A stretch of 64,000 bases of DNA, from NCBI RefSeq assembly GCF_014203025.1, contig NZ_JACHID010000002.1, positions 207,313-271,312 on the forward strand. Reading direction: 5' to 3'. This document shows, piece after piece, positions 44,599 to 53,152 of this stretch. Source of the stretch: Desulfurispira natronophila (GTDB lineage Bacteria > Chrysiogenota > Chrysiogenetes > Chrysiogenales > Chrysiogenaceae). Position 1 is the stretch's first letter. Each line of letters opens with the position of its first letter. Below the pieces are notes generated by a model that was given only the letters and a program-made list of their open reading frames with translations, was not told the origin of the DNA and ran no database searches. The translations under genes and the position numbers were made by a program.

Positions 44599-45839
44599 GC
44601 TATAGAGCGAGTTGTTCCGGTTTCTGCAGTATGACACCTTCCGCAATCCTGGTAGTTTGCAATGATTTCATCACCAGAGTAGTGACTCGATGATACAGGA
44701 TTATCATCAATATGACAGGTTAGGCAAGAGGTATCACCAGATAAAGGTGAGTTAAACGCGTAGTCCTCTTCCTGGTGACAGGCGGTGCAGTTCTGGACAC
44801 CGGGGCTCAGCGGATAAGGACTCTCATCACTGGGACGATCAGTACGTCCAAAGGTCCAGTCGGGGAAGCGAACTTTCTGCCAGTCACTAGACTCGGCATA
44901 GGTCTCGCCAATACCGGCGTGGATGGTGTGGGTCATGGTCATCATGTCGATCACCTGCCAGCCGTCAACTTCTGCAGTAGAGTTGTAGGCTTCATAGGTG
45001 AAGTCGTTGTGGCAGCTGGTGCACAGTTGAGGGTCCTGGCGGCGGTTGCTGTGGTAGCTAAACTGGGTCTGACCGTTACCGTAATCGCCATGACAGTCAA
45101 GACAGGAGAGCAGGGTTTCTGCGCTGACTTGCTGGGGGATATCGGTTACATCATTGCCGGCTCCATCTACATAGGCTACTGCCGTAAAGCGCTCGTCCTG
45201 GCGGCTGGTAACGCCGATGCGGTAGGTGGCGTCATTGTCCCAGGCTGCGGCTGCTATGACGCCATCGACGATAGCGGATACATATTCCTGCAGCTCGCCT
45301 TCGTAGCGATCTACGGTGACATCGTCTAATACTTTCTTATCGGGACGAAGATGTGTCCAATGGGCACCTCCGGAAAGATCGGGAAGCGTATATTCGAACG
45401 TTCCGTTTTCCGATTCGATGGGATCGGGCCGCAGATTCGATGCCCGCACCACCGGTACATCGTTGTCCCGGGTGCGATTGCGCTGCAGCATGCTCACCCA
45501 GGAGTTGTCGTCTTCCGACCACTTGGCGATGGTGAACTCAACCTCTACCTCGTCGGTTATACCTTCAACGGTAAAGGCGACGGTGAATTCACCGTTGTCA
45601 GCGGTAACGCTGGTGATTTCGGCGCCAAGTGGTGCAGGGGCTTCATGGGCTGATGCCATGGAGATGTCAAACCCTTCCCCTGGAGTACCATCTGCACCCG
45701 GTAAACCATCTTCACCAGGAGCCCCTGGGGCACCGTCACTACCATCACTACCGCAGCCGGCAGTAAGTGCCAGGGCTGCCACGAGCAGCGCTATAAGCAA
45801 ATAGCGCGACCAGCTTGTTAATTTGTCAAACATTTCCAT
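44472..45839 (-). CDS. OmcA/MtrC-like multiheme lipoprotein cytochrome, truncated to five hemes
   Basis: A 455-residue lipoprotein cytochrome: lipobox LTAGC (Cys29), then collagen-like Gly-x-y triplets (about 30-56), a beta-rich domain (65-240), and five CxxCH heme sites at 246, 273, 351, 372 and 399. Domain order matches the first half (domains I and II) of OmcA/MtrC-family decaheme surface cytochromes used for extracellular electron transfer. Full members carry five more hemes in a second half. Here the last 15 or so residues are antisense to a membrane protein gene, so the second half is missing. The ATG has GGAGAGAATGG upstream. No porin or partner cytochrome is nearby. Confidence 0.82.
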   Translation of the reverse strand: MEMFDKLTSWSRYLLIALLVAALALTAGCGSDGSDGAPGAPGEDGLPGADGTPGEGFDISMASAHEAPAPLGAEITSVTADNGEFTVAFTVEGITDEVEVEFTIAKWSEDDNSWVSMLQRNRTRDNDVPVVRASNLRPDPIESENGTFEYTLPDLSGGAHWTHLRPDKKVLDDVTVDRYEGELQEYVSAIVDGVIAAAAWDNDATYRIGVTSRQDERFTAVAYVDGAGNDVTDIPQQVSAETLLSCLDCHGDYGNGQTQFSYHSNRRQDPQLCTSCHNDFTYEAYNSTAEVDGWQVIDMMTMTHTIHAGIGETYAESSDWQKVRFPDWTFGRTDRPSDESPYPLSPGVQNCTACHQEEDYAFNSPLSGDTSCLTCHIDDNPVSSSHYSGDEIIANYQDCGRCHTAETGTTRSIAHMHGVPAALEALELARSTSMRISTTEVGITVPEGIIPVSTP

Positions 45840-46306
45840 TCTCTCCTTGCTTCGTGGTTAACGATCTCTGTTCCTCCATCACAAATAGCCATTAACTTTC
45901 AGCACCTCCTTTTGTCTTTTTTGAAGCCATGTACCTGCGGTCACAGGCGTGGCGTTGATTGTCCAGGTAAGCTACAAGCAAAAAATGCGCCAGCAGCGCA
46001 AGTGATGGAATAGCGTAAGTTGAGGGGAGTGTACTCGTGACCACCGAGGTAGTTCTGTTCAAATTCCGACGGTAACTTTAATGGCACCCGGTGCAAGTGG
46101 CGAAAACACACGGTCAGACGCTGCGTGGCTTGTGTTCAAAATCCGGCGCCGGTCATGCAGGCGCAAATAGTTTTTCAATTTCCGGCACTTAAAACTGGAG
46201 GTTAAAGGGGGAGACAGAAGACAGGAGAAATGTGTCCACGAAAAGCTCGAATGGTCACGAAAATGATTAAACGCTGCGATTTCATCGCCGAATACAACAG
46301 GCTGTT
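45840..46306. other. 467-base non-coding stretch between truncated genes
   Basis: It lies upstream of the cytochrome gene and downstream of the truncated sigma-54 regulator. I found no convincing open frame on either strand, in particular no continuation of the regulator's lost C-terminus. A purine/pyrimidine-biased tract, GGAGACAGAAGACAGGAGAA (46209-46228), stands out. The cytochrome promoter should be here, but I cannot pick a clear -35/-10 or -24/-12 pair. Confidence 0.5.
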
Positions 46307-47305
46307 TTACTCGCAGGAGGGCTGGGAGTGCAGGGGAATGTCGGTGGTGCGCTCCCGCAGGGGCGGGGTGTGCAGGGAGATGACATTTATGCGGTAGAAA
46401 AGGTCTTCCCTGAATTTTTTGGCCTGAATGGCCTGGGTGAGATCCTGGTTGGTGGCGCAGATGATGCGGGTGTTGACGGCGATGGTGCGGGTGCCGCCGA
46501 CGCGTTGAAAACTGCCCATTTCCAGCACGCGCAACAGGGCCACCTGGGTGGAAATGGGGATGTCGCCGATTTCATCAAGCAGGATGGTGCCGCCGTGGGC
46601 TTCTTCAAAAAAACCGGTTTTGCGGCTGCTGGCTCCGGTAAAGGCGCCTTTTTCGTGACCGAAGAGGGCGCTGTTAATAAGGGTTTCGGTCAGAGCGGCA
46701 CAGTTGACGCGCACAAATGGTTTATCCTTGCGGGGGCTGCGGGTGTGGATGGCCTCAGCAATCAATTCTTTGCCGGTGCCGCTCTCACCGGTAATAAGTA
46801 CGGTGGAATCGGTGCTGCTGACCTGGCGTATTTTGTCGTAGAGGGCAAACATGGCCTGGTCGCGCCCGATGAGGTTTTCAAAGCGAAAGGTCTGGCGATC
46901 CAGTTCGTTTGCCTGCTGCAGCAGGTGCTGATGCTGGGTAATCTTTTCCAGTTGCCGCACTACCATATCCATATCCAGGGGTTTGAGGATGTAGTCGTAG
47001 GCACCGGCTTTCATGGCTTCGACGGCCTTGGTGGCTGAGTCGACGCCGGTTACCAGCAGGACGAAGATATTGGGGTAGCGGGAGCGGATTTCACTGAGCA
47101 AGGCGATGCCATCCATGCGGGGCATCAGGAGATCGGTAAGTACGATGCGGGCCGGGAAGCTTTCCAGAGCTTCCAGTGCCTCATGGGCGCTGGTGGCGAT
47201 GCGAACGCGAAAGCGTTCGTTGTCAGCCAGGGCACGACGAAAAAGGCTGCCGTAAGAGCGTTCGTCATCGACATAGAGTACTGGTACTGCTGATGGTTTG
47301 GCCAC
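46307..47305 (-). CDS. Sigma-54-dependent response regulator (NtrC family), C-terminally truncated
   Basis: A 332-residue NtrC-type regulator lacking its end. Receiver domain: acidic YVDDE, phospho-Asp D58 in [12 protein letters not shown], Lys108 in LKPL. AAA+ domain: Walker A GESGTGKE (173-180), sigma-54 contact GAFTGA (220-225), Walker B ILLDEIGD (about 241-248). The chain stops at [19 protein letters not shown], just where other members continue into the AAA+ lid and the Fis-type DNA-binding domain (about 120 residues missing). The start is GTG 47303-47305 with GGGAG; a longer frame upstream reads through a REP-like palindrome and is not real. It is probably a pseudogene unless the truncated form acts without DNA binding. 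Confidence 0.8.
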   Translation of the reverse strand: MAKPSAVPVLYVDDERSYGSLFRRALADNERFRVRIATSAHEALEALESFPARIVLTDLLMPRMDGIALLSEIRSRYPNIFVLLVTGVDSATKAVEAMKAGAYDYILKPLDMDMVVRQLEKITQHQHLLQQANELDRQTFRFENLIGRDQAMFALYDKIRQVSSTDSTVLITGESGTGKELIAEAIHTRSPRKDKPFVRVNCAALTETLINSALFGHEKGAFTGASSRKTGFFEEAHGGTILLDEIGDIPISTQVALLRVLEMGSFQRVGGTRTIAVNTRIICATNQDLTQAIQAKKFREDLFYRINVISLHTPPLRERTTDIPLHSQPSCE

Positions 47306-47458
47306 GTTGCTCCCTCGTTGCTTGAGTACTTTTTCCAAGTAATTGAAAGTAAGTAAGGCATTTTCCCTCTCGCAGAGCCGCTGAGAACGCAGGGGAATCT
47401 TGAACCATGAATAAACACGAGTGGGTACGAATGAAGGCGCAAGTTCCAAGACCTGTAG

Positions 47459-47483
47459 GGTGGATAAGCGAAGCGCATCCACC
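47459..47483. repeat. REP-like palindrome, copy type 1
   Basis: GGTGGAT and ATCCACC arms (7 bases each) around a GCG-AA-GCGC core, preceded by TAG and followed by AGGC. The element resembles short intergenic palindromes scattered in many proteobacterial genomes. It lies in the 393-base gap between the truncated regulator and the response regulator gene; the rest of that gap (47306-47698) holds no gene I trust. Confidence 0.5.
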
Positions 47484-47591
47484 AGGCTTGTAGTCCAGCA
47501 TTCATTTTCGTCGAATATCTATTCACGGTATCTGCAGTCAGTACTTACTGCCATGCGCTTCGTTTGACGACCACCCCGTTGCTTCGCGCCA

Positions 47592-47608
47592 CCCCTCCAG
47601 CGGAGGGG
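47592..47608. repeat. Short GC-rich hairpin, copy type 2
   Basis: CCCCTCC-AGC-GGAGGGG, a perfect 7-base stem with a 3-base loop, set in a sequence that includes GGGGGCGCGAG shortly after. It could be a terminator-like structure for the upstream response regulator (transcribed leftwards) or a REP-type repeat. No T-tract follows. Confidence 0.4.
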
Positions 47609-47698
47609 AATTAGGGGGCGCGAGTGCCAATGCACCGTAAATGGTTACTCTTTGCACTCCCTGCGTCTCGAGTGAACAAAACGAACGAGCGAGAGGCT

Positions 47699-48106
47699 TT
47701 ATAAGTCGTTTTGCTTCGCATGGTACTCCCAGGCACCGATCAGCAGATTGCGGATGGTTGCACGCAGTTGATTTGCCTGCCAGGGTTTATGCAGAAGCAC
47801 GATGCGCCTTTCATCTTTCAGTGTGTTTCGTACACCGGACAGATCGGCAAAGCCGGAGAGGAGTATACACGAAACACGGGGGAACTGGGTAAGAGTACTC
47901 TGCAGAAATTCCAGACCATCCATGCCGGGCATGCGATAGTCGGATATCACCAGTGCTATAGGGTGCTGCTGCAGCACCTGCAGGCCGGATGCGGCATCGG
48001 GCGCTGTGTGCAGGATGTATGGTTCATCCTGCAGTTGACGGCGAATGGTGCGCAGGATGTTGCTTTCGTCATCAACACAGAGGATGTGAGAGGAGTTCTT
48101 GCTCAC
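47699..48106 (-). CDS. Response regulator, single receiver domain
   Basis: A 135-residue stand-alone receiver. The acidic pair is in LCVDDESN (D12, D13), the phospho-Asp is D56 in LVISDYRMPGMDG, the Ser/Thr position is ILLSGF, and Lys107 lies in LLHKPWQ. The LxKPW end resembles receivers of the RpfG/HD-GYP and CheY-like groups, but no output domain follows. The ATG overlaps the stop of the histidine kinase gene by 4 bases (ATGA), so kinase and receiver are a cognate pair. Confidence 0.92.
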   Translation of the reverse strand: MSKNSSHILCVDDESNILRTIRRQLQDEPYILHTAPDAASGLQVLQQHPIALVISDYRMPGMDGLEFLQSTLTQFPRVSCILLSGFADLSGVRNTLKDERRIVLLHKPWQANQLRATIRNLLIGAWEYHAKQNDL

Positions 48107-50103
48107 GACTCAGCCCCGGATACTGGCAAAATCATGGTAAAGGCAGTCCCTTCTCCAGCGCAACTCTTCACATTGATCGTGCCGCCGTGGCGATGGATGA
48201 TCTCCTGCACGATGCTCAGTCCCAGGCCAGTGCCGACTCCCACAGGCTTGGTGGTGTAGAAGGGCTCAAATATTTTTTGCTGCAAGTCAGCAGGCACACC
48301 GGGGCCGGTGTCACTTATGCTGACGACTATCTGATTACCCTGGCGCCGAGTGCTGATGGTAATAGTGCCCCACTGCTCTATGGCTTGGGCGGCATTGATG
48401 AGCAGGTTCATAAAGACCTGGTTGAGCTGTTGGGGATAGCAGCGCACCAAGGGGACCTCTGCGTAATCCCGCACAACTTCGGCCTTGTGATGCAGTTCGT
48501 TGGCCACGATGCCAAGGGTGCTCTCCAGGCACTCGTGTATATCGGCGAGCTGTTCGCCGGTGTCGTCAAGCCGAGCAAAGCCCTTGAGGTTCAAAACAAT
48601 CCGGCTGACCCGTTCCGTACCCTCCAGGGACTCGGATACCAGGTCATCCAGGTCATCTATGAGCATGTCAATTCGCAACTGCTGACGGTGCTGGTGCAGT
48701 TGCTCCCACAGCTGCGGCGAGTGCTTCTGCGCCAGCTCCTGCTCCTGCTGCAGGTAGCGCTTGAGCTTATCGCTGTAGCTATGCAGTACTTCCAGGTTGC
48801 CGCTGACAAAGCCAATGGGGTTGTTGATATCGTGAGCAATACCGGCGGCTAGCTGCCCGATGCAGGCCATTTTGTCCTGCTGCAGTATGGTTGTCTGCTG
48901 GGCCTGCAGATCCCGGTAAGTGGTCTGCAGATCCTGGTTGAGTTGATGCAGCTCCTGAGTACGTTCCCGCACACGCTCCTCCAACGCCTCGTTTAACTGC
49001 CCCAGGTTTTCTTCCGCCCGCTTACGCTCGCGCACTTCCTTTTCAAGCTGCATATTGGTGCTGGCCTGGTTATCCAGCTCAAGCTGCAGCTGCTGGTGTG
49101 CCTGGTGCAGGCGCCGGTCGGTGCGTCCAAGTATAATGTAGGCAAAGATGAAAAGTCCCAGACACAGGGTCAGGCTGAAGGTGGTGATGGTGATAATGAA
49201 GATGCGAAACGCACGGACTTCGTCGGTCATGTCTTTGAACATGACAAACTCGCCCACAATTTTTCCTGAAGCGTCTGGCAGGGGAAATGACCTGGCACGC
49301 AAGTTACGTTGGTTGAGGTTGAGCGACAAGCCGGAATCAGCTGCCAGGAGTTCACTGTTCATGATGCGTTGTGTATCTGCATTTGTCAGCTCCAGGGTGT
49401 GATCCACTACCACCTGTTCGGCAAGCAGATCCCATTCAGCCGTGCGACCCAGCATCTGCATGCCGTTTTCCCAGTCCGACTGCTCCAAATGTTCCTTGTT
49501 AATGGTAATGAGGAAGTCAATATGGGTAATGGTTTTAAGCTCCTGGAGGATCTGGTCTATTTCCTGTCCCAGTTCAATATAACCAAGGAGCTCATCATCC
49601 ATGTGCCAGGGGTAGACCAGCCGCAGGGTAAAGGTCCCGGTGCTGCCCAGCTCAAGTCCCCAAAAGGGGTTATCGCTTTGTATGGCCTGGAGTTTTGTGT
49701 AGCGCATTGAAGCAGCTTCCACACGCTCCGGTTGGTAGACGCGCAAAAATGTGTTGCCACTTTGATCGTGAAAGTAGAAGTGGGTGATATTTTGCCCACT
49801 GGAGATGCGCTGAAACAGAGTTGAGCCATGGTGCAGCAACATTTCGCGATCAGCATTCAGCATGGCATCCTGAAAACGGTGACGATCGGCAATGATCTCG
49901 GCTATTGACAGCATGGTCATGCTGCGGTTGTGGGTGAGGCTGGCAAATATCTGCTGCACGCGCTGATAGCGGTTTTCAAGACTGCTGGCGTAGTCATCCA
50001 GGCGAATTTGATAGCTGGCGTAAATAAATGTGCCCAGTAAAACCGCGAATGTTAGTGTCAACGGGATAATTACCTGGCGGCGAACTCGGTACTTGCCCGG
50101 CAT
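48103..50103 (-). CDS. Membrane-bound sensor histidine kinase
   Basis: A 666-residue kinase. Two membrane helices (about 10-30 and 300-325) enclose a periplasmic sensor of about 270 residues containing FYFHDQSGNTFLRVYQPE. This resembles double-Cache-type ligand domains, as in sensors of small organic acids. A coiled coil follows (330-415, EERVRERTQELHQLNQDLQ). The H-box is GIAHDINNP with His424. The HATPase domain has N-box NQVFMNLLINAAQA, G1 DTGPGVP, F box FEPFYTTKP and G2 GTGLGLSIV. All catalytic boxes are intact. The ATG has GGAGG. It is followed in overlap by its receiver partner. Confidence 0.93.
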   Translation of the reverse strand: MPGKYRVRRQVIIPLTLTFAVLLGTFIYASYQIRLDDYASSLENRYQRVQQIFASLTHNRSMTMLSIAEIIADRHRFQDAMLNADREMLLHHGSTLFQRISSGQNITHFYFHDQSGNTFLRVYQPERVEAASMRYTKLQAIQSDNPFWGLELGSTGTFTLRLVYPWHMDDELLGYIELGQEIDQILQELKTITHIDFLITINKEHLEQSDWENGMQMLGRTAEWDLLAEQVVVDHTLELTNADTQRIMNSELLAADSGLSLNLNQRNLRARSFPLPDASGKIVGEFVMFKDMTDEVRAFRIFIITITTFSLTLCLGLFIFAYIILGRTDRRLHQAHQQLQLELDNQASTNMQLEKEVRERKRAEENLGQLNEALEERVRERTQELHQLNQDLQTTYRDLQAQQTTILQQDKMACIGQLAAGIAHDINNPIGFVSGNLEVLHSYSDKLKRYLQQEQELAQKHSPQLWEQLHQHRQQLRIDMLIDDLDDLVSESLEGTERVSRIVLNLKGFARLDDTGEQLADIHECLESTLGIVANELHHKAEVVRDYAEVPLVRCYPQQLNQVFMNLLINAAQAIEQWGTITISTRRQGNQIVVSISDTGPGVPADLQQKIFEPFYTTKPVGVGTGLGLSIVQEIIHRHGGTINVKSCAGEGTAFTMILPVSGAES

Positions 50104-50476
50104 GGCTCCTCCATGATTCTTTTAGCTGTATAAATAGTAGCATAAATTTATGGTAAGTGAACCAGCCGGCCGCTACTGATTTGAGATTAGCTGCGCTGGA
50201 CGAATAAGCGTAAGGAATGCTGAGGGGAAGAGGAATGAGCAGGGACAAAGGGATAAAAGTGCTATAACTATTAGAGAGTTGAGCGATGGTTCCTGCTCCC
50301 TATCACCTATTCTCCATTCTCTATCCTCATAAAGAAAAAATACGTGCAACTGTGCTTTGATGACACATTTTCGTTGAAGTCAGAAAAATGTTTCTGTATT
50401 GTGGAGGGTGTTTAGTTATATGATTCCTTGCGCTTTGAAGCTTTTGCAGGAACACTTTTCGGTTTAGGGTAGCTAT
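50104..50476. other. 373-base intergenic region upstream of the pilus operon
   Basis: A divergent promoter region between the histidine kinase and the mshI-like gene. Coding frames here are weak. A pyrimidine-rich run at about 50290-50330 (TCTCCATTCTCTATCC) is the only low-complexity feature. The main promoter of the pilus operon is likely here, but no clear consensus boxes could be selected. Confidence 0.45.
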
Positions 50477-51454
50477 TTGTTTCATTTTCCATTTCCGCGT
50501 CGCAAAAGCGACGACACTGTTCTTTTTGGTGCAGAATTTACGCCCAGTGGGGTGGCAGTAGCCTGTATTCAGCGTGAGCGGGGCCGCTTGGAGCTGCTCC
50601 ATTGTCAGTTTCTGCCTGCTGACAAGAGCTCCCAACGTGAGGTTTTGCGGGATTTTGTCTACCGTCATGGGCTGGCGGGCACTTCCTGCGCCGTAGTGCT
50701 TCACCCTTCCCAGTATCAGTTGCTTTTTGTTGATCGCCCTGAAGGGGTTCCGGTGGCTGAGCTGGCGGAAGCTTTGCGCTGGCGGGTGAAGGACCTCATT
50801 CAGGTTCCGGTGGCGGAAGCGGTAATTGAGGCGATTGCTTTGCCGCAAGATGCTTTTCGCGGGCGTATGGAGATGACCTATGCCATGGTGACTTCGCAGC
50901 AGACGGTGCAGGAGACGGTGCGCATGGTCAAATCCAGCGGGCTTGCGCTGAAGTTTATCGATGTTGGGGAAATGGCTCTGCGTAATTTGGGACTGCTTCT
51001 GCGAAGCGCCGATGAGAGTATTGGTGTGCTGCGTCTGGAAGAGCAGGGAGGCAGTATAACCTTGATGCAGTCGGATTTCCTCTATCTATGCCGGCGCATC
51101 GAAAGCGGCCTTGCCTCTCTGCAGAGCAGTGAGGATGGAGAAGCGGGTATAGTCGAGGATCCCAACTTCGCCTTTTTAGCACCTGCCAGTGATCCAGCTG
51201 AGGGGCTTTTGTTGGAGATTCAGCGCTCCCTTGACTACTACGAGAGTCAGATAGGCAAGGGGACGGTCAATCGTGTTTTTGTCATGCCGGTAGAAGCGGA
51301 GTTACCCCTGGGTTTTTTGCAGGAAAGGTTGGGTATAGCCATAGAAAGAGTGGACATAAGCAAGATTCTGCACACTGACTTGCATTTGGGTACCGAGGTT
51401 CAACAAGCCTGTATTTGTGCCATCGGTGGCGCACTGCGCCAGGGGGGCGAATAG
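50477..51454 (+). CDS. mshI: MSHA biogenesis protein MshI (PilM-like)
   Basis: A 325-residue cytoplasmic, actin-fold PilM/MshI protein that anchors the inner-membrane assembly platform of a type IV-like pilus. Recognisable parts are the N-terminal VLFGAEFTPSGVAVACI strand pair, a central LRWRVKDLIQVPVAEAVIE segment that is characteristic of MshI, and a C-terminal LGTEVQQACICAIGGAL helix. The start is TTG at 50477 with weak ribosome-site context. It is the first gene of an apparent 13-kb operon with the order known from MSHA loci (I, PilN-like, J, K, L). Confidence 0.85.
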   Translation: MFHFPFPRRKSDDTVLFGAEFTPSGVAVACIQRERGRLELLHCQFLPADKSSQREVLRDFVYRHGLAGTSCAVVLHPSQYQLLFVDRPEGVPVAELAEALRWRVKDLIQVPVAEAVIEAIALPQDAFRGRMEMTYAMVTSQQTVQETVRMVKSSGLALKFIDVGEMALRNLGLLLRSADESIGVLRLEEQGGSITLMQSDFLYLCRRIESGLASLQSSEDGEAGIVEDPNFAFLAPASDPAEGLLLEIQRSLDYYESQIGKGTVNRVFVMPVEAELPLGFLQERLGIAIERVDISKILHTDLHLGTEVQQACICAIGGALRQGGE

Positions 51455-51456
51455 GC

Positions 51457-52128
51457 ATGCAGCAGCAGATAAACTTTTATCAGGAACAGTTTCGCGAAAA
51501 GCCGATTACTTTGCCCACCAGGCGACTGGCAGTTATTATCGCAGTGGTATTGACTTTTTTTGCAATGCTCAGTGCCTGGCAAATATTTAGCCTCAGTCGG
51601 GTTAACAGTACCTTGGCGCAATGGCAGGAACGTCACCATGAGGCTCAGCAGCAAGTGGAAACCTACACACAGCTTTATCCCAAGCCACAACTGGATGCCA
51701 GTCTGGATGGTCGCATTGAGCAGACCAGAAGTCAGTTGGGGCAGCAGCAACAACTGCTTGGGCTGTTGCAGGGTGAAGGGTCTCGCTACAATCTCAGTGG
51801 TTTTTCTGCCCATCTGGTGGCCCTGGCCCGCCAGACGGTGGATGGTGCCTGGCTTACTAATATCCTTCTTTACGATGGGGGACAGAATATTGCCCTCATG
51901 GGAACTGCCAACAGCGCCAGTCAGGTTCCGGTGCTACTGAATGCCCTTTCCCGCGAGGAGCCCTATCAGGGACAGCGATTTGGAAACTTTGCCATGGCGC
52001 GTCAGCAACAGGATCATAGCGGTGTGGCCCACTTTTCCGTTGGTACTGCGCGACCCACTCAATTGACCATCGAAACCGAAGGACGCAGTCCGTTGGAGCG
52101 TTACATGCAACAGCGAACGGTTCAATAG
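51457..52128 (+). CDS. PilN-like MSHA assembly protein
   Basis: A 223-residue bitopic protein. The short cytoplasmic N-terminus MQQQINFYQEQFREKP is the conserved MshI-binding motif of PilN-like partners. A membrane helix lies at about 22-42. A coiled coil follows (43-110, many Gln), then a ferredoxin-fold periplasmic domain. In Vibrio-type loci this position is filled by a second MshI-like or PilN gene. The ATG at 51457 is set three bases after the mshI stop with GGGGGGCG upstream; an in-frame ATG 14 codons earlier overlaps mshI and is unlikely. Confidence 0.8.
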   Translation: MQQQINFYQEQFREKPITLPTRRLAVIIAVVLTFFAMLSAWQIFSLSRVNSTLAQWQERHHEAQQQVETYTQLYPKPQLDASLDGRIEQTRSQLGQQQQLLGLLQGEGSRYNLSGFSAHLVALARQTVDGAWLTNILLYDGGQNIALMGTANSASQVPVLLNALSREEPYQGQRFGNFAMARQQQDHSGVAHFSVGTARPTQLTIETEGRSPLERYMQQRTVQ

Positions 52129-52143
52129 CAGGAAGGGCGATTC

Positions 52144-52818
52144 ATGGAAAAACTTCGCCAGTTCTGGCGGCACACCTGCGATAATCTTGATCAGCGTACC
52201 CCAAGGGAGCGCACCATGATACTGGTGCTGGCCCTGATGGTCATCATATTAGGCTGGACATGGCTCATCTCTAGCCCCACAACCAGCGCTATGCAGGAGG
52301 CACGGCAGCAAAGTGAAAGACTGCAACAAGAGATTGTGGTGCTGCAGGCCGAGGCAGAGCGTATTCACCAACAGTATCTGGACGATCCCAATCGACCACT
52401 TCGGCAAACCTTGCAGGAATTGCAAGGACAGCAGGCTGCTTTGGATGTGCGTATTGACCGGGCTTTGGAAAAGATGATCGACCCCACCACTATGGTGCAA
52501 CTGCTGCGGGATCTTTTGCAGAGCCAGAAGAACCTGACTTTGGTGCGCCTGGAAAGTATTCAGGGTGGTCCGGTAGAAGTGTATCGCAATCGGGCCGAAG
52601 CAGAAGCCTCGGGCTTGCCACGCCCTTATCGTCACGGTTTGCGCCTGGAGCTGGAGGGTGACTTTTTCAGCTTTCTGGAGTATCTGCGCGGGGTGGAGGC
52701 GTTGCCCTGGAACCTTTATTGGGAGACCTTGGAGTACCAGGTGGTGAACCACCCTCGGGCACGTATCTATCTGGAAATTTACACATTGGGAACACAGGAG
52801 AACTGGATTGGTGTATAG
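52144..52818 (+). CDS. mshJ: MSHA biogenesis protein MshJ (PilO-like)
   Basis: A 224-residue bitopic inner-membrane protein. The opening has RTPRERTMILVLALMVIILGWTW, a membrane helix (about 25-42), as in MshJ. A Gln/Glu-rich coiled coil follows (45-105). The periplasmic domain contains LVRLESIQGGPVEVYRNR and an LELEGDFFSFLEYLRGVEALPW segment that is typical of the PilO/GspM-like alignment scaffold. It sits 15 bases after the PilN-like gene and overlaps the mshK-like gene by 8 bases. Confidence 0.82.
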   Translation: MEKLRQFWRHTCDNLDQRTPRERTMILVLALMVIILGWTWLISSPTTSAMQEARQQSERLQQEIVVLQAEAERIHQQYLDDPNRPLRQTLQELQGQQAALDVRIDRALEKMIDPTTMVQLLRDLLQSQKNLTLVRLESIQGGPVEVYRNRAEAEASGLPRPYRHGLRLELEGDFFSFLEYLRGVEALPWNLYWETLEYQVVNHPRARIYLEIYTLGTQENWIGV

Positions 52819-53152
52819 CAAATTATTTGCATTTGTGTTGCTGACAGCTGCGTCTCTTGTTACTGCGACGATGGCTGGAACGAGCGGCCTGCAAGACCCC
52901 ACTCGCCCCCAGATGCTGCGCCCCGTGGTAGCTACTCCAGAACAGCTCATGCAGTCGGTGGAAGAAAAGCGACGGGACTACCGGATAGATATGATAGTTG
53001 TAGGCAGCTCACCCTGGGTGGTCATCGATGGTGAACGTTACCGTGAGGGTGATCCCTTTGGCGATGGCATTATTCAGCGCATTACTCGCACTCAAATTAC
53101 AATACGAACTCCGGAGGGGGAAACATGGAATATAGACGTTCAGCCATCCTGA
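52811..53152 (+). CDS. mshK: MSHA biogenesis protein MshK-like (PilP-like periplasmic)
   Basis: A 113-residue exported protein: signal peptide (about 1-22, ending TATMAGT), then a mature domain with L-x-DPTRP (LQDPTRPQML, near residue 28), the usual MshK opening, and a small beta domain with YRIDMIVVGSSPWVVIDG and DPFGDGIIQ. Family members link the inner-membrane platform with the secretin MshL. The start is GTG 52811 (TTG one codon earlier is equally in frame). It overlaps the mshJ end by 8 bases and the mshL start by 28 bases. Confidence 0.8.
   Translation: MYSKLFAFVLLTAASLVTATMAGTSGLQDPTRPQMLRPVVATPEQLMQSVEEKRRDYRIDMIVVGSSPWVVIDGERYREGDPFGDGIIQRITRTQITIRTPEGETWNIDVQPS

Noticed and set aside
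46328..47038. 236-codon plus-strand frame rich in glycine and alanine
   Set aside because: Antisense to the AAA+ domain of the sigma-54 regulator, which has intact Walker and GAFTGA motifs.
47989..48852. 287-codon plus-strand frame
   Set aside because: Antisense to the HATPase part of the histidine kinase, whose N, G1, F and G2 boxes are clear.
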